Shown here: piece by piece, positions 42,282 to 51,999 of the stretch
Layout: the number at the start of each line of letters is the position of its first letter
How positions within the stretch are numbered: the first letter of the stretch is position 1
Assembly (NCBI GenBank): GCA_041390125.1
Contig: JAWKQN010000023.1
Location: 1-64,000, forward strand
Source of the DNA: Gemmatimonadota bacterium
Lineage (GTDB): Bacteria; Gemmatimonadota; Gemmatimonadetes; Longimicrobiales; Gaopeijiaceae
DNA: 64,000 nucleotides
Direction: 5' to 3'
Translations under genes and position numbers: made by a program
The notes under the pieces: generated by a model
Told to the model about the DNA's origin: nothing
What the model saw: the letters and a program-made list of their open reading frames with translations, nothing else
Database searches by the model: none

Positions 42282-43481
42282 GTGGGAGCCGAGCCCCGCC
42301 CCGCCTCCCCGCCGCGTACGGTGTGCGCCCCCCTCATCCAGTCCGTCCGTCGGCGTCCATCTCGCCTGAGCACGCCCAGGCCCCCGACGAGGGGACCGTG
42401 GGGTGTGCTCCTCTTCGCGTGCGCCCTCACCGCCGTCGCCTGCGGGGACGGGCCCACCGGCGCGCCGGCCACGGCGGCCATCGATCTGGTTGAGCCCTGG
42501 GTCCGGGCGTCGCCCGCCGTGCTGGCGATCGACGAAGGAGCCCTGGAGGCAGCGGGCCGCCAGGCCGAGCGCATCGAGCGGCTCCGGGCGCTCGTGGTGA
42601 TCCGCCACGGGCGCCTCGCGTACGAGCGGTACTTCCACGGCTGGGACGCGGAGACGCTGGCCGACGTGCGTTCCGTCACCAAGAGCGTGGTGTCCACGCT
42701 CGTGGGGTTGGCGGTGCGGGACGGGCACATCGAGAGCATCGATCAGCCCATCACGGACTACCTGCGGGCACCGCGCTTTCCCGTCCGTCCGGAGCACGAG
42801 GCCATCACCATCCGGCACCTGCTCACGATGACCGGTGGCTTCGAGTGGAGCGAGGCCACCGTGGATCTCTACAACGAGTGGGTGCTGTCGCCGGACCAGG
42901 TGGCCAACATCCTGGACCGGGCCCTCGTCACCACGCCGGGGTCCACGTTCCTCTACAACACCGGGGCCGTGCACCTTCTCGGCGTGCTGCTGGAAGAGGC
43001 CACCGGGATGGATCTCGAGACCTACGCGCAGCAGACGCTGTTCCGCCCCATCGGCATCTCCCGCGCAGTCTGGGAGCCGGGCACGGGAGGCTTCGTGAAC
43101 GGGGGCGCGGGACTGGATCTCGCGCCGCGGGACATGGCCCGCTTCGGCCAGCTCGCGCTGCAGAACGGCTGGTCCGGGGAGCACGCCGTGGTCCCCGAGG
43201 CGTGGCTGGCCGAGGCGACCGCGCCCTGGTTCTCGTGGACCAGCCCTGCGGGTCCGATCGAGCACGTGACCTACGGATACCTCTGGTGGGTGGACCGCGA
43301 TCATGACGCGTTCTTCGCCTGGGGGCACGGCGGCCAGTTCGTCTACGTCGTGCCCCGACTCGACCTCGTCGTGGTGACGGCCACGGAGTACCGCGGCGCG
43401 GCCCAGGACATCGGGATCGCGGCCCTCCATGCCCTCGTCCTGGACCTCATCGTCCACGGGATCGTGGGCGCGATGCGCTGA
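42282..43481 (+). CDS. Serine hydrolase, class C beta-lactamase family, lipoprotein
   Basis: A 399-residue exported hydrolase. Nucleophile Ser131 and Lys134 sit in the SVTK motif. A middle motif with YNTG follows STFL, and GHGG near residue 348 is the third motif of the family. A hydrophobic leader ends TAVAC (Cys54), a likely lipidation site. The listed start (GTG 42282) leaves a long basic N-terminus; a GTG at 42321 is also possible. The family includes esterases, D-amino-acid peptidases and penicillin-binding proteins, so resistance should not be assumed. Confidence 0.87.
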   Translation: MGAEPRPASPPRTVCAPLIQSVRRRPSRLSTPRPPTRGPWGVLLFACALTAVACGDGPTGAPATAAIDLVEPWVRASPAVLAIDEGALEAAGRQAERIERLRALVVIRHGRLAYERYFHGWDAETLADVRSVTKSVVSTLVGLAVRDGHIESIDQPITDYLRAPRFPVRPEHEAITIRHLLTMTGGFEWSEATVDLYNEWVLSPDQVANILDRALVTTPGSTFLYNTGAVHLLGVLLEEATGMDLETYAQQTLFRPIGISRAVWEPGTGGFVNGGAGLDLAPRDMARFGQLALQNGWSGEHAVVPEAWLAEATAPWFSWTSPAGPIEHVTYGYLWWVDRDHDAFFAWGHGGQFVYVVPRLDLVVVTATEYRGAAQDIGIAALHALVLDLIVHGIVGAMR

Positions 43482-43516
43482 CCTGCGCCGCCGGGAGTGG
43501 CGCCCATCGCCGTGAA

Positions 43517-43549
43517 GTGATATATACCCTTCACTGAAGTGTATATCAC
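43517..43549 (+). promoter_or_regulatory. Probable PadR operator
   Basis: GTGATATA (43517-43524) and TATATCAC (43542-43549) form an 8-bp inverted repeat with a 17-base spacer that holds an inner CTTCACTGAAG-like palindrome. It ends two bases before the GGAGG ribosome site of padR. The AT-rich block contrasts sharply with the surroundings. Confidence 0.6.
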
Positions 43550-43561
43550 AGGAGGACCGGC

Positions 43562-43903
43562 ATGGGACGCTCGCTGGGCGAGCTCGAGCAGCTGATCCTG
43601 TTCGCGGTCGTCGACCTCGGGGACGACGCGTACGGTGCGGCCATCGGGCGCTCGATCGAGGAGCGCACCGGACGTCGCATCTCCGCCGGCGCCATCTACA
43701 CGGCGCTGGACCGTTTGATCACGCGCGGCTTCGTGCGGGCACGCGTCGGGGAGCCCACTCCACGGCGAGGTGGCCGTCGGAAGAAGCTGTACCGCCTCGA
43801 GCCCGAGGGCGCGCTGGAGCTCCGGCGTTCGACGCGCACGCTGCAGGACATGGCGGAGGGTCTCCTACCCAAGCTGGACTCCCTGGTCGGCGACTCGGCA
43901 TGA
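43562..43903 (+). CDS. PadR-family transcriptional regulator
   Basis: A 113-residue winged-helix protein. The PadR fold is plain: LGELEQLILFAVVDLGDDAYG helix pair, RRISAGAIYTALDRLITRGFV recognition helix and wing (about 38-62), and RRKKLYRLEPEGALEL. It most likely represses the promoter just upstream and thereby the permease gene it overlaps (ATGA at 43900-43903). padR genes in front of ADOP permeases are a standard arrangement in Acidobacteria and Gemmatimonadota. Confidence 0.92.
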   Translation: MGRSLGELEQLILFAVVDLGDDAYGAAIGRSIEERTGRRISAGAIYTALDRLITRGFVRARVGEPTPRRGGRRKKLYRLEPEGALELRRSTRTLQDMAEGLLPKLDSLVGDSA

Positions 43904-46641
43904 ACCAGCCCGGGCTGCCGGCTCCCGAGCGCTGGCTCCTGCGGTGGGCGCTGCGCGGGGAAGGCAGCGAGTTCCTGCTGGGCGATCTCCTGGAGCGCTA
44001 TCAGGACGATCTGGACCGGGACCTCCCAGCGGGCTCGGCGCGCCGGCGCCTCCGACGGGAAGCCCTGGGAGCGGTGTGGGCATGGTGGCGTCCGCGAGCC
44101 GTGCGCGCGCGCCTGGACGGACGGGAACAGGGGCTGGGGGACGGGTTCTCGCAGCCGCGACGGACCGCATCGGGGAGGTGGAGCGTGGGGGGATGGCGGC
44201 AGGATCTGTCGATGGCGTGGCGTGGTGTGCTCCGCCGCCCGCGCTTCGCGTGGGGAGTGGCGCTCACGCTCGGCGTGGGGATCGGCGCGACCACCACCAT
44301 CTACAGCGTGGTGGACGGGGTGCTCCTCCGCCCGCTCCCCTACGCGGAGCCCGGACGGATCGTGGCCGTGGGTGCAACGTTCCCCGGCCGCGAGTGGGAA
44401 GAGGGGCGTGCCGACCTCCAACATCTGGCGGGCATCTCCCTCGCCAACCTGGAGGACTTCCGGCAGCGTACGCGCACCATCGAGCCGCTCGCCGCGATCG
44501 AGCGCACGAGCCTGCTGCTTCCTGACCTGGGCGAGGGGCCCGAGATCGTCCCGGCGGCCGAGGTCGAGAGCGCCTTCTTCTCGGTGCTCGGGGTGCGGCC
44601 GGCGCTCGGCCGTACGTTTGCGTCCGACGAGCAGGGGATGGCCGCCGCCGGCGTGGTCATGCTCTCCTGGGCGGCGTGGCAGTCGCGCTTCGGCGCCGAT
44701 CCGTCGGTCGTGGGCCGTCCGCTGGAGCGCTTCGGCGGCACCCTCACCGTCGTGGGCGTGCTGCCGGCGGACTTCCAACCGCCGGAGACGTTCTTCGGGA
44801 CCACGCCCGAGTTCTGGTTGCCGCTCCGTTCCGACCATCCCCGGTACGCCGAGCGTGGCCGACGCAGCCTGGCGGTCGTCGGTCGCTTGCGTCCGGGCGC
44901 GACGCTCGACGCGGCGCGCGAGGAGGGGCGCACGGTGGCTGCGGCCCTCGCCCGCACGTACCCGGAGGGCAACGTCTACCCGGACGGCACCCATCTGGGC
45001 ATCGGCGTCAACGCACTGCTCGACGAGACCGTCGGCACGTCGGCGCGTACGCTGCGTATGTTCCTGATCGCGGCCGCGTTGCTGCTGGCGCTCTCCGCCC
45101 TGAATGCGGCCACCCTTCTGCTGGCGCGCGCACTGGAGCGGGTCCGGGAGCTGGATATCCGCAGTGCCCTGGGGTCCGGGCGCTGGCGGTTGATGCGCCT
45201 GCTGTTGGGGGAGGCCGGGCTTCTGGCCTTCCTCGGGGGCGCCGTCGGCGTCGGCTGCGCCTACGCGGGTGTCGCCGTATTCTCCCGCTACGCTCCGGAC
45301 TCCATTCCCCGGCTGCAGGATGTCGCTGTCGATGGCCGCATCCTGGCGGTGGCACTCCTGCTCGCCGTCGGCGCCGGGCTCGCGGCCGGGCTGCTGCCCG
45401 CGTTGCGGCTGTCCAGTCCCGAACGGGATCGCCTGGGCAACCTGCGCGCACGGGGACGGCACCACGGCGCTGCGCGCATGCGCTCCGTGCTCGTGGGTGG
45501 ACAGATGGCCGTGGCCATGGTGCTGGTCTCGAGTGCCGCGCTGCTCTTCACGTCCTTCCTGCGACTGCGCGCGAACGATCCGGGGTTCGAGGCCGAGCAC
45601 CTCGTGACCCTGGACGTCCCCCTCAAGCGCCCGGGCGCACCCGACGGCCCCCCTTGGCAGGACTGGGACCGGCTGCTGGCCGAGCTGGCGTCCGTGCCCG
45701 GCGTGGTCGCGGTGGCCGGCACCAGCGACGCCCCGTTCCGCTCCCCGTCGTGGGCGCCGCGGCTGCTGCTGCCGGGCGACGCCGAGGATGTCCGTCGCGA
45801 AGGCATCGCCGGCTACGCGGTGACGCCCGGATACTTCAGCACGCTGCACACCGACGTGATCCAGGGGCGCGACTTCCGCGACAGTGACGGCCCGGACGGC
45901 GAACCGGTGGCGGTGGTCAACGCCGCCTTCGTCCGGAGCGAGTTGGATGGACGCGAGCCCCTGGGCCTGCCCGTGCGACTTCTCGACGGCGACAGCGACC
46001 GGACGGTGCGGATCGTGGGTGTGGTGGAGGACGTGATCCAGACGAGCACCGACGAGGGACCGCGGGCGGCGCTGTACGTCCCCCATCGCCAGGTCGCCTG
46101 GACCTCCATGGAGGCGCTGATCCGCACCGAGGTGCCGCCTGCGGTCGTCGCGTCGGGGCTGCGCGACGCGGCGCGGCGGTTCAACCCCGTCCTCCCGTCC
46201 GGCGCCGTGCGCCCGATGGACGAGCGCATGGCGGCGACGCGCGTTGCGCCCCGGTTCCACGCGCTCCTGATCGGCGGATTCGGATCCGTGGCGGCGTTGC
46301 TCGCCGCGCTCGGCCTCTACGGCGCGCTCGCTCAGGCCGTCGGAGAGCGGCGCGCGGAGCTCGGCGTGCGCATGGCCTTGGGGGCGGAACCGCGCGCGGT
46401 CCTGCGCCTCGTGCTTCGTCGGGGTTTCGTGGTGGCTGTCTGGGGACTCGCGACCGGCCTGCTGTTCAGCCTGGCGACGGGACGGGTGCTGGCGTCCTTC
46501 CTGTACGCCGTCCGTCCCGGCGATCCGTGGCTGCTCGCCGGCACGGGCCTCGTGCTGTTGGCGGCCGCGCTGCTGGCGAGTTGGCTGCCGGCCCGCCGGG
46601 CCACGACGCTGGATCTGGTGCGGGTGCTGCGGGCGGACTGA
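43900..46641 (+). CDS. ADOP-type ABC permease (FtsX/MacB-like, duplicated)
   Basis: A 913-residue membrane protein. The N-terminal 90 residues hold the ADOP-specific helical segment (PAPERWLLRWALRG, then GDLLERYQDD). Two MacB-type halves follow, each with a periplasmic MacB_PCD-like domain and FtsX transmembrane segments, in about eight transmembrane helices total. The last FtsX domain ends ATTLDLVRVLRAD. No ATP-binding subunit is encoded nearby, as usual for these orphan permeases. MacB-like roles in export or mechanotransmission are inferred. Overlaps padR by ATGA. Confidence 0.9.
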   Translation: MNQPGLPAPERWLLRWALRGEGSEFLLGDLLERYQDDLDRDLPAGSARRRLRREALGAVWAWWRPRAVRARLDGREQGLGDGFSQPRRTASGRWSVGGWRQDLSMAWRGVLRRPRFAWGVALTLGVGIGATTTIYSVVDGVLLRPLPYAEPGRIVAVGATFPGREWEEGRADLQHLAGISLANLEDFRQRTRTIEPLAAIERTSLLLPDLGEGPEIVPAAEVESAFFSVLGVRPALGRTFASDEQGMAAAGVVMLSWAAWQSRFGADPSVVGRPLERFGGTLTVVGVLPADFQPPETFFGTTPEFWLPLRSDHPRYAERGRRSLAVVGRLRPGATLDAAREEGRTVAAALARTYPEGNVYPDGTHLGIGVNALLDETVGTSARTLRMFLIAAALLLALSALNAATLLLARALERVRELDIRSALGSGRWRLMRLLLGEAGLLAFLGGAVGVGCAYAGVAVFSRYAPDSIPRLQDVAVDGRILAVALLLAVGAGLAAGLLPALRLSSPERDRLGNLRARGRHHGAARMRSVLVGGQMAVAMVLVSSAALLFTSFLRLRANDPGFEAEHLVTLDVPLKRPGAPDGPPWQDWDRLLAELASVPGVVAVAGTSDAPFRSPSWAPRLLLPGDAEDVRREGIAGYAVTPGYFSTLHTDVIQGRDFRDSDGPDGEPVAVVNAAFVRSELDGREPLGLPVRLLDGDSDRTVRIVGVVEDVIQTSTDEGPRAALYVPHRQVAWTSMEALIRTEVPPAVVASGLRDAARRFNPVLPSGAVRPMDERMAATRVAPRFHALLIGGFGSVAALLAALGLYGALAQAVGERRAELGVRMALGAEPRAVLRLVLRRGFVVAVWGLATGLLFSLATGRVLASFLYAVRPGDPWLLAGTGLVLLAAALLASWLPARRATTLDLVRVLRAD

Positions 46642-46663
46642 GGATCACGGGAGGAGGACCGGC

Positions 46664-46756
46664 ATGGGACGCGCGCTGGGGGAGCTGGAGCATCCGATCC
46701 TGTTCGAGGAGCGCCCCCTCCCGCAGCCGGATGCCCTGACCGGGGACGTGGCGTGA
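46664..46756 (+). pseudogene. padR remnant with internal deletion
   Basis: A 30-codon frame that begins MGRALGELEHPILF and ends LPQPDALTGDVA. The first 14 codons match the start of the intact padR (MGRSLGELEQLILF) and the last 15 match its end (LLPKLDSLVGDSA), so about 80 central codons, including the DNA-binding helix, are missing. The ribosome site and spacing (GGAGGACCGGCATGGG) are identical to the intact copy. The stop overlaps the GTG of the second permease (GTGA). It cannot bind DNA as a PadR protein but may still couple translation. Confidence 0.8.
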
Positions 46757-49456
46757 GCACGCCACGGCTGCCCGCCCCCGAGCGCTGGGTCCTCCGTTGG
46801 ACGTTGCGCGGCGAAGAGGGCGAATTCCTCCAGGGCGACGTGCTGGAGCGCTACGCCGACGACAAGGAGAGCGGTCGGTCCGCGCTGTCTGCGCGGTGGC
46901 GCCTGCAGCGGGAGGTCGCGGCGGCGGTGTGGGCGTGGTGGAATCCTCGCGCGGTCGGCAGGCGCCGACGCGCCGAAGAGCAGGGGGGGCCGGAGAGGGG
47001 ATCTTCGCGGCCGGGTGTCATCCGAATGGGGAGGTGGGGTACCGTGGAATCCTGGATGAGGGACTTCAAGCACGCGGCGCGCAGCCTGGCCCGCGCACCG
47101 ATGTTCGCAGCGGTGACGGTGGGCACCCTGGCGCTCGCGATCGGCGCGAACTCCGCGATCTTCAGCGTGGTCGAGGCCGTGTTGCTCGATCCGCTCCCGT
47201 TCCCCGAGGCCGAGCGGCTGGTGTCCATCGGGGGAACCGCTCCGGGAACGAATATGCCCGACGATCTGGGCGTCCCGGACGAGCTGTACCTGGAGTACGC
47301 GAGCGCGGTACCGGCCCTGGAGGATCTCGGCCTGTATGGCACGGGGTCGTCGACGACGCGTGTGGACGGCCGCATCGAGCAGCTCTTCCTCACCCAGGCC
47401 ACGCCTTCGTTCTTCACGACCCTGGGTGCCCAGCCTCTCCAGGGCCGCCTGCCCACGGCCGACGACGACGCGAACGTCGTCGTGCTGAGCCACTGGTTGT
47501 GGCAGGAGTGGTTCGGGTCCGATCCGGAGGTGATCGGCCGCAGCTACGAGTTCGCACAGCAGACGCGTACCGTCATCGGCGTCCTGCCGCCGGACTTCCG
47601 CTTCCCGGACGAGCGCACCGCGTTCTGGGTGCCCCTCGTGATCCGCGCTGCCGAGGTGAGCCCCAGGCTTCGGACCAGACCTGGTGGCGCGGTTGGCCCC
47701 GGGGTGGAGCAGGAGGCACTCCTGGCGCAGCTCGCTCCGCTGCCGCAGCGCGTGCAGGAGGACTGGGCGGTCCCCGATATGAGCGGGCGTGGCGCAGTAC
47801 CGGGCGGTCGTGACGCCGCTCGCGCGATCACCTGGTCGACGCGTGTCGACGCCCCTGTGGATCCTGCTGGGGACGGTCGCACTGGTCTTCCTGATCGCCT
47901 GCACCAGCATGGCCGCCCTGTTCGCAATGCGCGGAGAGCCGGAGGCGAGGACTTCGCGGTGCGCCATGCGCTGGGCGCCCGACGCGCCGGTCACGTCCCG
48001 GACCGGATGGCCGAGGCGGTCCTGCTGGCCACGGCCGGCGGCATCGGCGGAGCACTCCTCGCCTGGGCCGCCGTTCCCTCTGTGGTCCGGGCCGCGCCGG
48101 ACGGTCGCCGGTGGATTCCAGGCGCACCGATCCCCGGGCTGGCGGAGGCGGGAGTTGATCTCGCGACCCTGGCCTTCACCGCGGCGATCTCCGTCCTCGC
48201 GGCGGTGGCCTTCGATGCTCCCCTCCGTGCGCTTCTCGGGCGTCGGCTTGCTGGGCGACCTGCGACGGGCGGGACGGGGTGGGGCGGGCTTCGCTCCGGA
48301 TCACCGGAACGTGCTCGTGGTGCTGCAGACCGCGTCCGCACGCTGGTGTTGCTCTGTCGGCTCGGCATTGCTCGTGCGCAGCTTCCAGCGACTGAGCAAC
48401 GTGGACGTGGGCTTCGATACGGAGGACATCTTCACGTTCCAGGTGGCGGTGACGCGTGAAGACCTGCGCAACCGTGCTGCGATGTCGCAGTTCCAGTACA
48501 CGTTCATGGATCGCCTCGCAGCTTTGCCGGGCGTGGTCCGTGGGATTCATCGACCCTGCCCCTGGACGAGGGCGCGGCGTCCGCGGCCGTCACAGCCTCC
48601 ACAGATCGAGGCCAGCGGAGCAGAGCCGCCGCGCGTGCGCAATGCCGGCGCCGGAGGCGCCTATTTCCAGACGATGGGCATCGAGCTCCTGCAAGGCCGC
48701 TTCTTCGATCGTCTGGAAGAGCAGCAGGGCGCGCCCAACGTGATCATCAGCCAGGCAGCCGCCGAGCTGCTGTTCCCGGGCCGCGATGCCCTGGATCAAC
48801 AGCTCCGTCCCGCGGACGCTCCGGACACCTGGTTCACGGTCGTCGGCGTGGTCGAAGACACGCGGGTGGACGACTTCCGCCAACCTCCGCAGCCGATGGT
48901 CTACCTGCCGGGGGTGTCTCCGTCGCCGGCCTACGTGATGAAGACGGCGCGCGCGAACCAGATCGGACCCGAGGTGCGGGCCATCATCGCCGAGATGATC
49001 CCGGACTCACCCATGTACCGGGTCTTCACCATGGAGACACTGGCCGCCAACACGATGGCCAGCCTGTCGTTCACCATGATGCTGCTGGTCCTGGCGGCGG
49101 CGCTGGCCACCGTGCTGGGGGCGGTGGGCATCTACGGTGTGCTCTCCTACGTGGTCGCCCAACGCAAGCGCGAGATGGCGGTGCGTCTGGCGCTGGGCGC
49201 CGAGCCTACGGGCCTCCGACGCATGGTGGTCTACCAGGGCGGCCGCGTGGCCCTGATCGGTGTGGCCGTGGGCCTGGTCGTGGCGTTCGGTGCCACGCGG
49301 TTCCTGGGCGCGCTGCTCTTCGGTGTGGAGGCGCTGGACCTCTCCACCTTCGCGCTCATGGCCAGCGTGATGCTGGGCGTCGCGCTGCTGGCGAGCTATG
49401 TACCGGCGCGGCGCGCCTCGTCCGTGGATCCGATGGAGTCGCTGGGCGTGGAGTGA
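46753..49456 (+). pseudogene. Second ADOP-type ABC permease, frame-broken
   Basis: This is a relative of the permease at 43900-46641. It has the same N-terminal ADOP segment (PAPERWVLRWTLRG) and a first FtsX half in frame up to about 47780. The coding then jumps to a second frame (LLGTVALVFLIACTSMAALF), back (AEAVLLATAGGIGGALLAW), and forward again to a clean C-terminal half (TMMLLVLAAALATVLGAVGIYG through VDPMESLGVE). A further shift probably lies near 48540. Total length is normal for a functional gene. The cause could be recent indels or sequence error. If intact it would be cotranscribed with the padR remnant. Confidence 0.75.
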
Positions 49457-49506
49457 GACCGGGGCGCCCGTGCTGCGCCTCCGTGTCCTTCCGGCTGGAT
49501 CGCGAA

Positions 49507-49538
49507 GAGGGGGTGTCCCGTGACCGGGACACCCCCTC
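49507..49538. terminator. Bidirectional terminator between the permease and katG
   Basis: A perfect 14-bp stem (49507-49520 with 49525-49538) with TGAC loop lies between the convergent permease and katG stops. It has no strong T-tract. Confidence 0.7.
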
Positions 49539-49586
49539 GTGCCGTGCACCCGAAGCCGGTTCGCGGATCCGGACGGGGTGGACCTC

Positions 49587-51771
49587 CTACCGCTTCAGGT
49601 CGAAGCGATCCAGCTCCATCACCTTGGCCCAGGCAGCCGCGAAGGCGCGCACGAAATGCTCCTGCGCATCACGGCAGCCGTACGCCTCCGCCAGCGCCCG
49701 CAGCTCGGAGTTGGAGCCGAACACCAGGTCGACGCGCGTGCCCGTCCGCCCAGGCTCGCCCGTAGCGCGGTCGCGGCCTTCGAAGAGTTTCTCCTCGTCT
49801 GAGGTAGGCGTCCACTTCGTGCCCATGTCCAGCAGGTTCACGAAGAAGTCGTTCGTGAGCGCACCGAGCTGGCCGGTGGAGTACCGTGGGAGCCGCCCAC
49901 GTTGGCGTTCAAGACGCGCAGGCCTCCCACCAGCACCGTCATCTCCGGCGCGCTGAGCGTCAGCAGCTGCGCCTTGTCCACGAGCAGCTCCTCCGGGGAG
50001 AACGTGTAGTCGGCCTTGACGTAGTTGCGGAAGCCATCCGCGATGGGCTCAACGGCGAACGAGTCGACGTCCGTCTGCTCCTCGAGGCATCCGTCCGTCG
50101 GGGTGAACCGTACCTGGACGTCGACGCCGCCGGCCTTGGCGGCCTGCTCCACCGCAGCGGAGCCCGCCAGCACGATGAGGTCGGCGAGGGAGATGCGCGT
50201 TCACCGCTCTGCGCGGCATTGAAGGACCTGCGGAGGCGTCCAGTTTCTCCGCTTGCCTTGGCCAGCTGTGTGGCTGATTCCTCCCAGTCCTTCTGGGGGC
50301 GCCAGGCGGATGCGGGCGCCGTTGGCGCCGCCCGCTTGTCCGATCCGCGGAACGTCGACGCCGAAGCCCACGCGGTCGCGACCAACCGAGATGGAGAGGC
50401 AGAGTCGAGCACCGCTTTCAACCGCGATGTCAGACTCGTCCACCAGGGGATGGTCGACATCCGGCACGGATCCTGCCAGAGCAGTTCCTCCTGCGGCACC
50501 AGCGGGCCCAGGTAGCGGGGTAGGCCGCCAGTGCGTGAGCTTGTACCAGGCGCGAGCGAACGCGTCCGCGGACTCTGCCAGGTTGTTGTGGAAGCGTTCC
50601 GGCGATGGGGCGGTAGATGGGATCTCTTCCCGGAGCGAGAGATCCGTGGTGGCCATCATGGGGGCGTGACGCTTCGCGGGTCGTGGGCGTCCGGCACCGT
50701 CGTAGCGGCGGCCGGATCCGTCGGCGTCCACTGCCGGGCGCCCGCCGGGCTCTTCGTGAGCTCCCACTCGTAGCCGAACAGCGTGTCGAAGTACGTGTTG
50801 TCCCACTGCGTGGGCGTCGGCGTCCAGGCCCCTTCGAGGCCGCTGGTGGTGGTGTCGCCGCCCAGGCCGGTGCCGTGACGGTTCAGCCAGCCCAGCCCCT
50901 GCTCCGCCAGGGTGGCGCCCTCGGGCTCGGGGCCCATCAGTGCGGGGTCACCGGCGCCGTGGCATTTCCCGAAGGTGTGACCGCCTGCGATCAGCGCGAC
51001 GGTCTCCTCGTCGTTCATGGCCATGCGCGCGAACGTCTCGCGGATGTCGATCGCGGCGGCGAGCGGATCGGGCTTCCCGTTGGGGCCTTCGGGATTGACG
51101 TAGATCAGCCCCATCTGTACCGCGGCCAACGGGTTCTCGAGCGCCCGTTCGCCGGAGTAGCGCTTGTCGCCGAGCCACTCGGTCTCTGCGCCCCAGTAGA
51201 TGTCCGCCTCGGGCTCCCAGATGTCCTCGCGTCCGCCGGCGAAGCCGAAGGTTTCGAAGCCCATCGATTCGAGCGCGACGTTGCCGGCCAGGATCATCAG
51301 GTCGGCCCAGGAGATGCTGCGCCCGTACTTCTGCTTGATGGGCCACAGCAGGCGCCGCGCCTTGTCCAGGTTGCCGTTGTCCGGCCAGCTGTTCAGCGGC
51401 GCGAACCGTTGCGTGCCGGAGGACGCGCCGCCCCGGCCGTCGCCGATGCGGTAGGTGCCGGCGCTGTGCCACGCCATGCGGATGAACAGAGGCCCGTAGT
51501 GACCGTAGTCCGCGGGCCACCAGGGCTGCGAGTCCGTCATCAGCGCGTGGAGATCCTTGCGGATCGCGTCGAGGTCCAGCGTCGAGAACGCCTCGGCGTA
51601 GTCGAAGTCCGGACCCATGGGATCACGACGTGGCGAGTTCTGGTGCAGAACGCCCAGGTTCAGCTGGTTGGGCCACCAATCGCGGTTGGAGGTGCCCCCC
51701 GTCCGCATGTGCACGGGGGTGCCATGCGCGACCGGGCACTTTCCGACGTTTTCAGCGGTGCTTCCTTCCAT
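49587..51771 (-). pseudogene. katG: Catalase-peroxidase, frame-broken in its C-terminal half
   Basis: The first about 370 residues (51771 to about 50660) are one clean frame with the active site: Arg98, Trp101 and His102 in FIRMAWHSAGTYR, the tyrosine of the Met-Tyr-Trp adduct in MGLIYVNPEGP, and the proximal heme histidine in GGHTFGKCHGAG. From there the C-terminal domain appears as fragments in different frames: MMATTDLSLRE, WASASTFRGSDKR, LAGSAAVEQAAKAGG and TPTSDEEKLFEGRDRA, ending MELDRFDLKR. Overall length (about 728 codons) equals that of normal KatG. Balanced indels with conserved residues suggest sequence error. If real, the enzyme would be truncated. Confidence 0.85.
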
Positions 51772-51999
51772 GACCTGCTCCGTCTCCGGCTGTCTCCAAT
51801 GAACGTGCGAGCGGGCGCCGGAAGGAACCCGCGAAGGCGCGGGTGGTTTCACGGATCCGAGCGGATCGGGCCTTAGTTGGGGCGAAAAGGCCGTCGTCGC
51901 GGAGGAAACGGCATTGCGGCGTCGAAGCGGCCGGGCGCGGGGGTGGCGTCGGTCCCGCGAGGGGCGAGGATCGTCCGATGCTCGATACGCGCTGTGGGC

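Noticed and set aside
42282..43481. Antibiotic-resistance beta-lactamase
   Set aside because: The SxxK family is broad and includes esterases and peptidases. Nothing in sequence or context indicates resistance.
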